Program-made: the position numbers and the translations under genes
From: Rotaria sordida
Lineage: Eukaryota; Rotifera; Eurotatoria; Philodinida; Philodinidae
DNA length: 64,000 nt
Assembly: GCA_905250125.1 (NCBI GenBank)
Contig: CAJNOL010000141.1
Location: 19,492-83,491, forward strand
Direction of reading: 5' to 3'
Notes under the pieces: generated by a model
Told to the model about the DNA's origin: nothing
Databases searched by the model: none
What the model saw: only the letters and a program-made list of their open reading frames with translations
Shown here: positions 25,701 through 38,159 of the stretch, in pieces
Layout: every line of letters starts with the position of its first letter
Numbering within the stretch: position 1 is the stretch's first letter

Positions 25701-28700
25701 TAGAGATGATGTTCAAATAAGTACAAAAAACAAAAGGTAATCCTCACGACACTTAATTCCACTTTTCTCAAGTCAGAAATCCAATATAAAAAATCTGGTT
25801 GAATAAAAGTTTACTCTTATTGAGACTTTTTAAAACAAACAAAAAATATTGACTATATCTTAAACCAGGTGAAAGTTATTTCAATTTTCCTGCATGAAAA
25901 TCATGTTTTAAGAAAAATACTAAAGGAGTTTTAGAAATGAATTTTTTCATTGAAATCAAGAAAAAAAGTCATATGAGAATTGCATATTTTTTAACACATT
26001 TCAGTGGATTGTTTTAAAGCACGTAACAGAGAAGGATATCTCACGCCATCTATCATGCTGATTAATATAAAAATGTTCTATTCAATGCTAATACAAGTGA
26101 CAATGCAGTTTTTCCAAAATAGAAAAACTCTAAAAAAAAAAGAACCACAAAAATTTCTCTGAAAACATGCTAATAGAGTCGAAGTTTGTTGTGATAAGTC
26201 TGTAAGCCTCTGGTCATTTTGCGAAAAGCCACATCTATATTCTGAAATAGGAAGTTTCGGTACATCTTCCTATAATAAAAACTCAACTTCAATACTTTTT
26301 CGAAAAATTGAGTTTTCTGAGGGAGCGTTCTCTTAAGTAAACGAATGGACGAAAAATGTGTCCAAAAGTACATAGAACTTGTGATTAACAACAGCAGTTA
26401 CATCGTGCTTCATATTTTAATCTCGTGGGAATTGTGCTAACAGCTGTGTTTTTGTTTTCGAATATGATTTATTCAATAAAAATATAACATGTTTATAAAT
26501 CTACAATGTACACATCAAAATAGTGTCAAGAGGATATTATAAGTTCTAAAATAATTTTTCAATATTTATTATTCTTCCATGTATTATAAGCAAATCTTTC
26601 GAAATTTAGACAGATTATTGAATCAATAATGACTTGCGTTAGTTATTAGCGAATGTCTATCAACCAAAAAAATCAGTTATTCGTACACAACTATTGATTA
26701 TTCTGATTTATTAGTATTTTATTTGAGTAAAATAACTTACTAATTGTATTCAATGAAAATTTTGCAATATCTTCATTTTTATTATAAAGTCCATCATTTA
26801 AAATAACAGGTAAAACTTGTTCAAGTACATATCTTCCACGTACTTTATGTTCTTCTTCACTCATACTAAATCAATTTAATAAATAAATAAAAATTCTTAA
26901 AAACAAAACAAAAAAAAAAATCTTACGAATTCGATATCGTTGTAGCTGGATCACAAGCAAGTAATAAACAATTTTGTTTAAATGAATTAATTGTTGTTAA
27001 TGCTGCTTTACGTACAGATTCTTTTGTATCATCACAAACAGCTAATAAACGACGAAATAATTCTTGAAATAATTTAATATATTGTTGATTATCAATTAAT
27101 TTTCTATTTAACATTCGAAATATATCTAATAAAGCTAATTGTATACTTTCACGTATACGCCAACGTGTTGATAATATATCATTATATAAATCATTAAATA
27201 TAATTGAAAAATATTTTTCAACAATAGTTATTTGTTTAGTTGAAGAAAATAATTTATTCCATATACGTTTTATACATTCTTGTATACGCATTTGTGGATC
27301 ATATAATAGACGATAAAGTCTTGATATTAATTGTTCAATATAAATAAATATAAAATCAATAGATTTTTTTTCATAATCATTTTTATGAAATATTTGTCCA
27401 TAACGTGTTGTTGACCATATAGAATTTTCATGTGCTAAATAAAGAAATGAATAAAATAATTGAGATTTAAGATTTTTTTCTATTGATAATAAATCAACTA
27501 ATGAACATAATTCTTTATAAAATATTGTTTGTGTATTATCTATATTTATTTGTTGTGTATTATGTTCATAAATCATTGTTGTTAATTGATTTGAATAAGT
27601 ACGTGTATTATCAGTAAAATATTCAAATAATTTATTATTAAATTTTGATTCTAATTCATTATTTTCAATTATTTCATATATATAAATAAGACATTTACAT
27701 GATAATTCTTGATTAAATTCATCTTGATCAAGTAAACCATAAATAAGATTTGTTTGTAATGAAAATAATTTTAATTCAAATAATGAACGATATATTGATA
27801 TTAAATATGGTCGACGACAATGTATAAGAAATGTTAATAACCATAAAAATGCTGCTTGTCTACTATGTGAATTATTTATATCAGATGAATAATATAGAAT
27901 ACGATCAATAAGATATTTTATTAAATCAGATCGAAATTCATATTCATCTTTTGATATTTTATTATTAGATAAAGATTTTTGATTAAAAATATCATAAGGA
28001 TCATTAACCAATGGTGTATCACCACCAAGAATACAACATACAAGAGCATCACCTAAAAGTTAAAATATAAGATAAGAATATGACTCATTGAATATTATAC
28101 AATATCTTTATATAGGCCATCCTTAGGTAAAACAGAATATACTCGCCTTTTATTTGACCTTGATTGTTTACAAGGACTAATGACCTGAATAAGTTCTTTT
28201 AGCCTAAATATATGTGGATCTTTCAGCTGACTATTAGTTAAAAGGTAATCAGCCAATGTTTCTCTAATCACATGAGTTTTCAGCAAGATCGAACTTCAAA
28301 AACCGATTTTCTAGAGATTCGAACAAGTCTTGAAATAAAAAAATGTTTGTTTTATCATTATCTAAAGATTCTTAAGAAGAATTATTACTGTTTAGAATTG
28401 GTTTTGAATTTTTCATTCGGTTATTAGGGAATTTTTTCGTTTGTATATTCGTACTTCGTCACGTTGCTAAGGAAAAGTAAATAAATTCTTTTGAAAAATT
28501 TAGATATGCTCAGAAAAAAAATTTTGGACAGAAGTTTGATAGTCTCAGGAGTTATCTATAGAATGTACGATTTAGTTGTTTAAAATGCTCCTTCAATTCG
28601 AAGTTTCTTGAAATTAAAATACATGAAGTGAAACTCGATGTTCTTTTTTGTGTCACTTCAGTAACACTAGTTTTTTACTGATTAGTCTTTTGAACAATGA

Positions 28701-31700
28701 TCTCTAACGCTGTGTTTTTTAAGGTATCTAGAGTAACTTAACATATATGTGACATATGAAAATTAACTCCAAAAAAGTTCATTATTTCGAGACACACGTG
28801 TTTTAGTTTTGTGAAGTCATGTTGCTAACGAATAGTTTGGCTTGTACATTTACATATATGGGCAATGTCATTCGTTGTTGACGTGATTTTATAAAACAAA
28901 AATGCATATATCTCTAGACTAGAGCATTTCTTCTAGCTATTTTTTATGTAACAGATGAATGTTAAGTCACTCTAGATACACTGAAAAAACTTAGCTCTAT
29001 AGGTTTTAGTTTGGTGGAGTGAGTATTAAAAAACGAGCGTTGGCAACATGACACAAAATAAGGACAAAATTTTCCATTGTGAGTGTTTTTGTAGAGGACT
29101 CTTCAGGTTACAAAATCTCTACAGAAAGTTTTTCCCGAACATGTTTAGATGTTTTCAAAGAATTAAATTTATTCATTGTTATTGAGGGTGCGTGAGTACA
29201 AATAAAGAAGCGAAATATTATCTTATAACGGATTGAGAACTCCAAAAACTATTCTGAATGGTAAAAATCCTTCTTGGAGACCTCACGGTTATAGTAAAAA
29301 ACAAAAAAATATATTCAGGTACAAGAGCAGATTTCTGAAAAACCGACTTTGAGAAGTCAAGTCTTTGAAATCTATTGCGACATTCTTGGACTCTTCTCTG
29401 ATAAGTCTAGAACGTTATTTGCTTATTACACTTTAATTGATAAACTAATTAAGTCTAACCCTTGGAATATGGAATTATTTTTTGAAGAAGAATGAAAATT
29501 TTTGAAAGGCGAAATAAACAGTTTTAATATTGTGAAATGCACTGTTTAAAATAATGTTTCGCAATTGGTTTGGCAAGGTCGTCACTGTTTCTCTAATGTT
29601 TTTTTTTTAAACTAATCCATATGAAAAATTATAAAATCGCACCTGAATTGGTTCTAATTAGAAATAAGCACTTACTATTACTTTCAAAGATGTACCTATC
29701 GCTTAACGTGAACAGAGTCACATGTGCTATATATCAAAGGAAAGAGAACATAATTTGACGAAGAAATAATTAGTTTAATACGAAAAATATCAATATTTCG
29801 AGATATTCGATTTTAAAAGTAACAATAACTACTCGTACATATTTAAATTGTAGGGGGAAATCTATACTAACAAGTGAGTACAGCTGATGTTGAACAGACA
29901 AATTTCATAACACTTCATTGAATATCCATGTCGCACATTTATTCGCACTACTGCCAGTATAACGCGGTACTCATAAGAACTGACAATATACTGGCAATAG
30001 ATTACCGGTCTGAGAACATCTATCGGTATGCCGCTGTAGAATGACAGTCAGAGGATAGCCAACCGTTTCAGTGTCAAACTACCAGCATTTAATCGACTAG
30101 AGCCTGTCAAGTCTAAAATTTTCAGAATCGGGCCCGTTTAGGTCCAGGACCAACCCGACGGCTTTTGTCTGGGCCGAGTCGCATAGATAATCAATACATA
30201 ATATTTATAAAAACTATTCCGAGTGTAAAATCTCAGGATGCGAATTTGCATCGTCTTCACTCAAAGGGTTAATTAGGTGTAAGCTGAAAGAATCAATATT
30301 TTAACATATATACATAGGCAAAGGACTTGTTCAAAAATATAGGTCTTATAAAGAATCAAACTCAAATCGAGGATGGTTATGTCCCATTTTTGCTAATTTG
30401 GCTTATATATATATATATACATTTTTTCTTACCAATATTAAGTTGAAGTTCAATTTGTTTTGTTTCAACAAGTGATTGTGTTAAAATATCAATAATATTT
30501 TGACTTAGTTCTCTATAACAAACAGCTAAAAATCCTAATGTTTGTATAGCTTTTTCTTTAATTCGATTTGTTTCATTAATTGTTTTTATTTTAATTTGAA
30601 TTTTTTCAATAAAATTTTTTATATTTAATTCATCATCATTATTAAAACAATTCATTCGTGCTAGTTGTCCAATTGATATTAATAATGATAAAATATATTC
30701 ATTTTGATTATCAAAAAGAATTTTTAAAAGAAGATTTTTTCCATAATTTAAATATTTATTTGATTTATCTAAATATGAACAAATATAGCCTAATGCAAGT
30801 ATACTTGCTTCACGTTGTTCAAAACGTTGATTTATATTTTGTATAATTTTAATTAATTCATCAATAGCTAATAAATTTGTTGGATTTTTTGATAATACAT
30901 ATGCATATAATAATGATGAATATCGACGTGTATCATCACGTGTTGAAAAAAGACATAATTGACGAAATGAACTTAAATTATCATTAAATAATTCAATTAA
31001 TTTATTATCATTTAAATGATAACCAATAATAATAGCTTCAAATAAAAAATATGTTGATAAACAATCATGTATAATAAGTACAAAATCAAGTAAAAATTGT
31101 ATATAATTATACCAAATTGTTGTATTTTGTTTTGCTATATCATATACATATAATAATTGTTCTTCATATTTCCATAATGGTGTTGTTTTTTCACCATTAA
31201 AACTTTGTCGTATTAAACAACGATGTAGATAATAAATCATTTCTTGATATGTTTGAGGATGATAAATTAATGTTTGTCTATCTATTGAAGAATTTTTATT
31301 AATATTTGATAAAATTAATTTAAGTAATAATTGAAAATCAGGATAATTATTATCTTGTTCAGTAAATAAATTTCGACGAGCTAATGAACGTATATCTTCA
31401 TTTTTATCTGAACATGCAGTTAGAAGAATAAAACGTGATGTACAATCATTCGATGGAAATACGTCCATTACATATGATACAGCTGCTTGACGACATTGTG
31501 GATAATCAACTGATTGAGATTCAGCAGTTGAACTAGGTATTACTTGTTGAGTTAATAATTGTTGAAGCATATGTTTACTTGATACACTTGCATCTTTTTG
31601 AGCATATGCTAAGAGACTAAAAAAAACAAAAAAATCAAAAAACAATAGTGTTGTTTTTTTCTAAGGAGCCTAAAGAAATTTGAAAACATTAAATTAGAAT

Positions 31701-34700
31701 AAGAATTTTATGTTCTTTTCAAATATGGATTCAAAATTTTTGTAGGCCTTCTGATTCAGTTGTTATGAACCGATCTTTTAGAAGCTTGTAAATTAAGTTT
31801 GGTCAGAGAAAATTTGACGTTCGTTGTTACTATAATCTTCTTTACTACATACAGTATATTACTAATTTTAGTTTTACATAAAATTAAAAGCAAAGTTGTT
31901 CTCTACAGAGTGATATAAAAACCAAGAGTTTGAAAATCATCATTCAAGAATGACCGAGCTCAATTTGCAAATCGGTTTTCCATCGAAATCGAGAATATTG
32001 CCTAAATTGATACAGTGTTCCTTATTAAAAGATTTCCTGTTAACAAATGACTTAAAGCTAACTAATCATTAATTTACCATTTTATTGATAAATATTTGTT
32101 CGTGTATTCACTGTATTTGAAATAAGTTTTGCTTCTACTTTGGGTAACTTTTGACACGCTAAAGTTGGTTTAAACTTAATTTTGGGAGCCTCGAAAAAGT
32201 CGCTTTATAACTCATTCTATAAAAATTTTCTCTAAATGAGACAAATCATTGACAACTATAATCTTTAGTTTCAATTGAGACAACTTTTTACTCGTAGTTC
32301 CAGTCTCGCACGTTTTCAATCATGATGAATTGTTGCGGTATTTTGTACAAATTTCCTTTTAACTCTCTCAAAACTGATTAAAATAAATCCAGAACATTTT
32401 TAACTTTGATTATTTTGAAGATTTTTCTGATTTATCATGTTAGAAAAAAATTCTAGTTTTTATGATTTTTTTTTTGTACCAAAATAAATACAAAATAGGT
32501 TTTATTAAAAACATTTTTTGTCGCTTTCAGTAGAACGGAAACTGGTAATTTCTCACATAGATTTGTTCTCAGTTTTTTAAGAGTTCATCAGAATAAGTCA
32601 AAAATTTTTTTTAAATACACTTGTTGTAAAGAATTTCATGATGTATCTTTTGAAAAAAATATTTAAGATTTTATCATTTGTATATGAGAAGTTATATGCA
32701 AAATAGAATGCGTTGCAAACATTTTGAATCACTCCGTATATTGACCAAAGAAGAATCAAGTTGAGCATACAATAACGTATAACTCAAAAAGGAAGTCCTT
32801 CAATTGATTAATCACTTTTGACTGTGACTCTATGTATTATGTACACCCTAATGAATGTTCTGAAAAGAGTTCGAGGTCTTAGCTTAATGTTGCAGTGATA
32901 CTGCAACAATACGGTATATTTTAATTCCATGCTGTGGTCTCTCTTAGGAAAAATTCATTTTTCGAATTCTGATTTGAAACTTTATACAGAGACTAGTCTT
33001 AACAAAAATAGGCTATTGTAAAAGTTTCAGGTCTTCCTATCTTGAAATAAGAACACCATTATTAGATCTTTAATATAATGACATAGAAATTTTCATCATT
33101 GTCTTGTCTTCAAATTTGTCCTTTCTACAAATAGTGTTATCAAACGATTAACTGAACATAATTGTATATCACATAGTAGAAGAAAAAAAGTTTGATTATT
33201 TAAACTTCTTGATAAATTAAAGATTATCATTATCAAATAAATGTATTATTCAAATAGATCTACCAATCAAGAAAACTCCAATATTCTGATTTATATTAAC
33301 TAAATCATATCATTTCTATAGTAAATTAGGTTTAACTTTATGATCGGTATTTCTTCTAATATTTACGATGTTTATTGACTTTTATTAAATATTTTTCTAC
33401 ATACGTTAGAGCTTCTTGAATATTTAAACAACATTCATTATCTTCTGTTTTTAATGCTTCAAAAAATTGTTGTGTTAATCTAATATCATCAGAAAATAAT
33501 TTTGGTACACGATATGAAAGTTTACCAATTAAAACATATGTTAAACTTCTTAAACGAGATGCATCATGTGTTTTATTTGTTTCTGTATTAAGAATTTTTT
33601 CAAATGCATGTAATATTAATTTTGATACACCAACAAGACTATTCAATTCCGCACTGAAAAAAAATATTTAGACAAAAAAAGAATATCAGTAAGGAAAGAA
33701 AAAAGAACTTCTTTTTTAAAATAGAATATACTTTTGTATCATATTTTGTGCAAATTGTAATGAAAAATATTTAATACGAATATTTGTTGAATTACCAAAA
33801 AGACTTTCATAAAGAACCTAAATTAAATCAAAATAACTGTTTAATCATATAAAATAGTCTTCTTTTTTTGTTTTACTTGAATCGCATGTGGAAAAATTGT
33901 ACTAGCTGTTCGTGACTTAAGTAAATAAGGATAAAGTTTTAAACGTATTCGAGTATTTGATGGATTACGAATCAGTTCTTCATTCTAAAATATGAAACGT
34001 TTAATCGGTTTTTTTGTTTTAAATTACAATAAAGTGCAAAAGTCCTTGTCTTCAAATGACAAAACAGTTTGATGAACGAGATGGACACATATCGATGTGG
34101 AAGATATAGCACTAGCTTGAATGAATTGGTTAAGGGAAATACTGATGAGAAAACTATCCCAACTGATGCCCACTGTTTATGTTCATATTCGACCCACGGA
34201 TAGGTCTCACTGAGACTAGCAAAATCCTAAAAGAGCTCACCTCTATGAGCCTTTGTCGCCGAGGTATGATCAGTTTACTGAGGTTTCGATTCATTTTTAG
34301 GTACTATCCGAAACACTGAATAACAGAGTTTTGATCCAAAATTTTACCTATGGATAGGTCTAATGACTTTTAGAATATCTTGAAAGTTTTAACTAAAATT
34401 AATATTATCTCGTCAAGATATGGAATTTCCAAAAATAGTGATGTATCACAAAAATTGGCTTCATCTGACAATTCAATAACTAGACGAAAGAACATTCATT
34501 TCACCTAAAACTTCCAAGATATTCTAAAGGTCATCGAATTAATGGATGGGCAAGATTTCATGTCAAAATATTGCTTTTTGATTTTTTGGCTTATACTTAA
34601 AGCTTAGTCGCAAAATTGAGTAAAATAAAGATAAATCGGCTTCAGAAGTCCATGAAGACGAACACTTTTAAACTTTTGCTAATCGTACCAAGACGTTCTT

Positions 34701-37700
34701 GTAGGCGCAATATGAACTCATTCAGTGGGAATCAGTTCGGGTAGTTTCCTTATTAGCTCTATGCAATGCAAATGTTAGTATGTGAAAATGAGTGTTGCAA
34801 AATCAGCTTGTTCATTCTAAATCGTTTGTTAAAATCACAATGATTAGCTTTGATTAATTTGTAAGGAAAAAGAATCATATATTAATTGTACTACTTCTGT
34901 ATCTTGTACTATGTCTCATTTGTGAATATGATTAATTTTTATATTCATCGTGAGAAGTAGTTGAAACACTGGAGGACAAAGACTTTTGCATCTTAATGTG
35001 CATCTTAAATTTACCTGTTGTTTAATTGTTTTTGATGTTCCTAAAAAGAATTCAAATAAACTTTGTACATGTTGCATTGAATTCCAATCAACAGCAACTG
35101 TTAAACGTTTTATATCATGTTCTGCAGCTAAAACAACACTAAATTAAAAAAAAACAAAAAAATACTTTTCGTTGTGTATTATATATACACTTAGCGTACC
35201 TACGAGTATCTTGAATCAGCTGTTGCTAATACAAAATGAAATATGATATCATTTTCTGAATAAATATTTCCATTGAGAAATTTTAATATTGCAACTTTAA
35301 GCTAAATTAATAAAATAGATATTAATTAAAAATGATTCTTCTTCTATCTTTTTTCTTTTTTACTTTTTCAACTTGATTTAAATCATCGGTTTGTATAGCT
35401 TCAGTTATTCGATTATATAATTGTTCACTCATACATGGATATGGTTGTTTAAATACTTCAACTTCTTTACTTGGTGCATCATCCATTGTTGAAAAAAGTA
35501 CTTCATCAATAGGTGCTTGAGAAGGTTCAACATATGATCGTTGTTGAGTAATTCGAGTCGTATTTCGAGGTTTAGTCTCTTCAAATCTGTAAATAGAAAA
35601 ATATTAATGTTTTTTTTCTCAATTATGTTGATTTAAAGCCCCATCCTTCAAAAAAAAGTCAATTTTCGTCAAACAAATCCAAATTAAGATAAATGCATGA
35701 GAAGACAGCTCGAACTCCGATTTTTTTATTTGGTGTCTCATTTTTTTTTACCAAAATTCACTTCCTACTTAAAAAATATGCTTTTCTCAGAAAAGTCTTT
35801 TTCGTTTTTTTTTTTTTGTTTATACTTTCCAGAATTCTCGAAGGAGCTTTATTGTAGCCGATTGCTGTTTGTTTTATTGGAAAGAGTATGTGCAGCTTCT
35901 TTTTATGAAACACGTTCTAAAAAGAGAGTTGAAGTGCATAGGTTAGAAATTTGCACCTGCCTACAGACTGTGACAGAAGTTCATGAAAGATCATATGTCA
36001 ATAACATCTCGTTATAATATACGAACTATTTTCTTATTGCATTTCTAGAGAATTAACTAAAAGAATGGTGAAGAAATGTGGGCCAAATTACATCCAATCT
36101 CCCTGTAATTAACAACATCAACTATATCGTGTTTCATATTTTAATCCCACAGGGATTGCTCTAACCGATTTGGTATTATTAATTAAAATAAACACTTCTA
36201 TAAATGGATAACCATTTTTCAAAGTATTAAACCTGTAATCCTTTTTCTCTCCATGAAAAGTAAGGGTTTTTAAAAAAAGGCAGTGCAGTCTGACATGCTC
36301 CTTCAAATAAAACAATTAAATCCATAGAGTGAAGTCTCACAGAAAATTTTGAGTTGCCAAACGAATTATTATTAAGGGTTGCTTGTTGAATATCTCCCGA
36401 AAACGTGATGATATAGAACTGAAAATTTTACTACAGTCTCTTCGCTGCCTCTCTAAGATATCCTGTGACTTTCATGCGATTTGAATACATTTGGTTTAAG
36501 GTCAACTTTTTCAGGTTGAAGCTTTAAAGTTAGAAAAAATGTTTTTTTAACAAACTTGTAAGGTAAAAGAATAACATTAAGAAGAAAATTAAGAAATAAA
36601 TTTCGAATTATTGGTTGATCAGTAAGACCATATTTAATAATATTTTCATTCATATTTGGAATAATTTTAATATGTTGTAAAGCATAAACAATGAGACCCA
36701 TAAGTAATTCTTGATGAGAAATTGATCGATTTGTTAACGATTGAAAAAGAAGAGGTACTAATTCAACTTGATGATCAGGTTTTAAACGCATAAAACCCAT
36801 TTTAATATACATTATAGAAAAATTCTAAAAAAAAAGAAAATTATTGAATAAAATATCTTCTAAAAGAGAAGAAAAAATGGTTACTTACAGAAGCAAATGG
36901 TGAACATTGTATTGATGTTGTAAATATTTCTAAAAGACTCTGGACTGGAATTTGAATTTCCGGTCGAGTTTTGACTCGTTTATTTATATGTATAAAAACT
37001 TCAACTACCTATGAAAATAAAAATACATTATATAATGAATATTACACGAGCCTGAAGAATGGAAAAATCTTATTTTAAATATAAAAGAAAAAGAAATCTT
37101 CAATAAGATATATTGGTTTTATTCTATAAAAAGATATATGTAATTAAATATCAAATCGAATCTAATCAAGGAAATGAAGAAAGGAATGCTAATCTCTTGG
37201 GTTTTTTTTTCGATAATTCGATGGTTCTCTAATGAAAACAATATCTTATCCTCAGATAATATTATTAGCTAAACCAATAAATTATGTGAGTCTACTTTTT
37301 GTCGAAATAGTTAAGACATTTCTATTTTTTAATTAGAAAACATCATTGAGGTCCATCAGGAATTTCTCATCTTTATAAGAAAGAACGAAAAAATTTTAAA
37401 CTACAAGTATGATTATTCTTCTTTCTCAATATGATGAAATCATGTTGAAAGATGAATGCACATTTTAAAATCATTATGATTAATATATAGAACTTTCTAA
37501 AGAAATCTTTTATTTAAAATTTTAATTAACCATAATAAAACTAAAAACAACTTCGTTTTTTTTGCTTACTTTTTTTCTAAAATCATCTGTTTGTAATTCA
37601 ATACTTCGAATAAGTATTGGTAAAAATGTTTTAATCAATTCTTGAAATTGGTAATCATCACCACAAGAAATCAATTGAATAAAATATCGATTAAGTGAAC

Positions 37701-37793
37701 CTTTGAATAATATATTCATAAATACATATATATAAGAAATAAATTCTTACTTATATCAAGCGGATAGGTTACATCATCATTCATATTGTCCAT
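22707..37793 (-). CDS. ECPAS: ECM29 proteasome adaptor/scaffold (ECPAS)
   Basis: Seventeen exons giving 1,870 residues (family about 1,845): 37751-37793, 37570-37700, 36889-37008, 36556-36824, 35364-35586, 35204-35301, 35015-35138, 33877-33984, 33732-33817, 33405-33653, 30433-31616, 26927-28052, 26741-26865, 24352-25289, 24249-24292, 23432-23618, 22707-23264. The protein is a HEAT-repeat solenoid. Landmarks in family order include VFIHINKRVKTRPEIQIPVQ, then NFSIMYIKMGF, then CRQAAVSYVMDVFPS, then RERAIQTLG-like KEKAIQTLGFLAV, then SRQAAFLWLLTF, then VARLHCARSSPIMDAINTC near residue 1,290. ECM29 binds 26S proteasomes and couples them to motors and endosomes and to quality control. Six introns exceed 0.9 kb and most carry repeats. 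Start chosen at the first ATG of the first conserved exon; a splice acceptor lies 20 bases upstream. Confidence 0.95.
23770..23895. repeat. GC-richer motif island in ECM29 intron
   Basis: Contains AAGTCCGGATCTGC, GAACCGGCTTCG and GATCCAACGGAC variants and ends with GTGCACATTCATA, similar to the hAT-type terminus at 21461 read in reverse. Probably a decayed MITE of the same general type. No partner terminus recognised. Confidence 0.35.
25365..25460 (+). repeat. Dispersed repeat family B, copy 2 (ECM29 intron)
   Basis: Shares CAGACTGTGA, then TATGTCAATAA, then TTATTGCATTTCT, then GAGAATTAA in the same order and spacing with 35960-36065. A second shared block lies near 26370-26420 (TGATTAACAACA, then CATATTTTAATC), equivalent to 36108-36150. 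The two ECM29 introns therefore carry copies of one element. Confidence 0.6.
28290..29410. mobile_element. Long foldback element in the largest ECM29 intron
   Basis: Arms of about 500 bp are inverted around 28850. Examples: GTATCTAGAGTAACTTAACAT at 28722 pairs with ATGTTAAGTCACTCTAGATAC at 28961; TTTTGTGTCAC at 28648 pairs with ATGACACAAAATA at 29049; CTAACGAATAG near the centre pairs with CATTCGTTGTTGAC. Similarity extends outward to CGATTTTCTAGAGATTCG versus CGACTTTGAGAAGTC. No coding capacity. Intron spans 28053-30432. Confidence 0.7.
30095..30190. repeat. GC-richer motif island in ECM29 intron
   Basis: Motifs such as ATCGGGCCCG, GGTCCAGGACC and CTGGGCCGAG are packed into about 90 bp of otherwise AT-rich intron. 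It resembles the islands at 17090, 23770 and 56455. It may start at TAGAGCCTGTCAAG, a hAT-like end, but no matching right end was seen. Confidence 0.35.
31654..33404. other. Long ECM29 intron with repeat traces
   Basis: This 1.8-kb intron has no recognisable exon. A block near 32985-33035 (GACTAGTCTTAAC, then GTAAAAGTTTCAGGTC) resembles 25495-25545 in another ECM29 intron, indicating shared repetitive DNA. Nothing else supported. Confidence 0.4.
34315..34605. mobile_element. Foldback element in ECM29 intron 7
   Basis: TGACTTTTAGAATATCTTG at 34369 pairs with CAAGATATTCTAAAGGTCA at 34516, and the inverted similarity continues on both sides for about 100 bp per arm (TTTTACCTATGGATAGGTC versus GGATGGGCAAGATTTC). 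No coding capacity. Confidence 0.6.
35960..36065 (+). repeat. Dispersed repeat family B, copy 3 (ECM29 intron)
   Basis: Colinear with 25365-25460: ACAGACTGTGACAGAAG, then ATATGTCAATAACATC, then TTATTGCATTTCTAGAG. It also matches the inverted copy at 14615-14720. The nearby open frame at 35697-36017 belongs to this repeat, not to a gene. Confidence 0.6.
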
Positions 37794-38159
37794 AGTAAAA
37801 TTGTTATTTTGTACTTAAAAAAAGAGAAAAAAAAATATGACCGGCTTTAATCGCGTGTTTATGATTCATACTTTTTTCTAACAATTACCAATCAATGACA
37901 AGCATTACTCTCTATGCGTTTTTTTATCTAACTTAGATATATTTATTATTATAATCAAAAAAGTTTCCAAAATATTTTAGATAAATTTTTATTTTAAATT
38001 TTTATTTCTAATTTTTAACATTTTTCTCATTGGTAATTGAACGACAGAACACCAATAATAACAACAATAACAATAATATAAATGATTCTTGCTTTTTTTA
38101 TCCTCATGTTTTTTTTCTTCTTTTCTTCGTCTATTGTCAAATTATTCTTGTTTATAGAT
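37794..38159. promoter_or_regulatory. Divergent ECM29 / RBM7 promoter region with two splice acceptors
   Basis: Only 366 bp separate the two start codons. On the minus strand TCTCTTTTTTTAAG ends 20 bases before the ECM29 ATG. On the plus strand a long pyrimidine stretch ends in TTTATAG two bases before the RBM7 ATG (AG 38156-38157). Both resemble 3' splice sites. No core promoter motif was recognised. Confidence 0.5.

Noticed and set aside
28095..28286. 63-codon minus-strand frame next to an ECM29 exon
   Set aside because: ECM29 exons on either side join in phase and align with the family without a gap; this frame lacks suitable splice sites and homology.
33356..33404. Extension of the ECM29 exon to a stop (VEKYLIKVNKHRKY)
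   Set aside because: A perfect gtatgt donor at 33404 joins in frame to the next conserved exon at 31616, so this is intron.
35697..36017. 106-codon plus-strand frame in an ECM29 intron
   Set aside because: It overlaps dispersed repeat family B and has a low-complexity start; no domain.
36453..36555. Extension of the ECM29 exon past PYK
   Set aside because: Family alignment stops at ILLPYK; the gtttgt donor there joins in frame to the exon at 35586.
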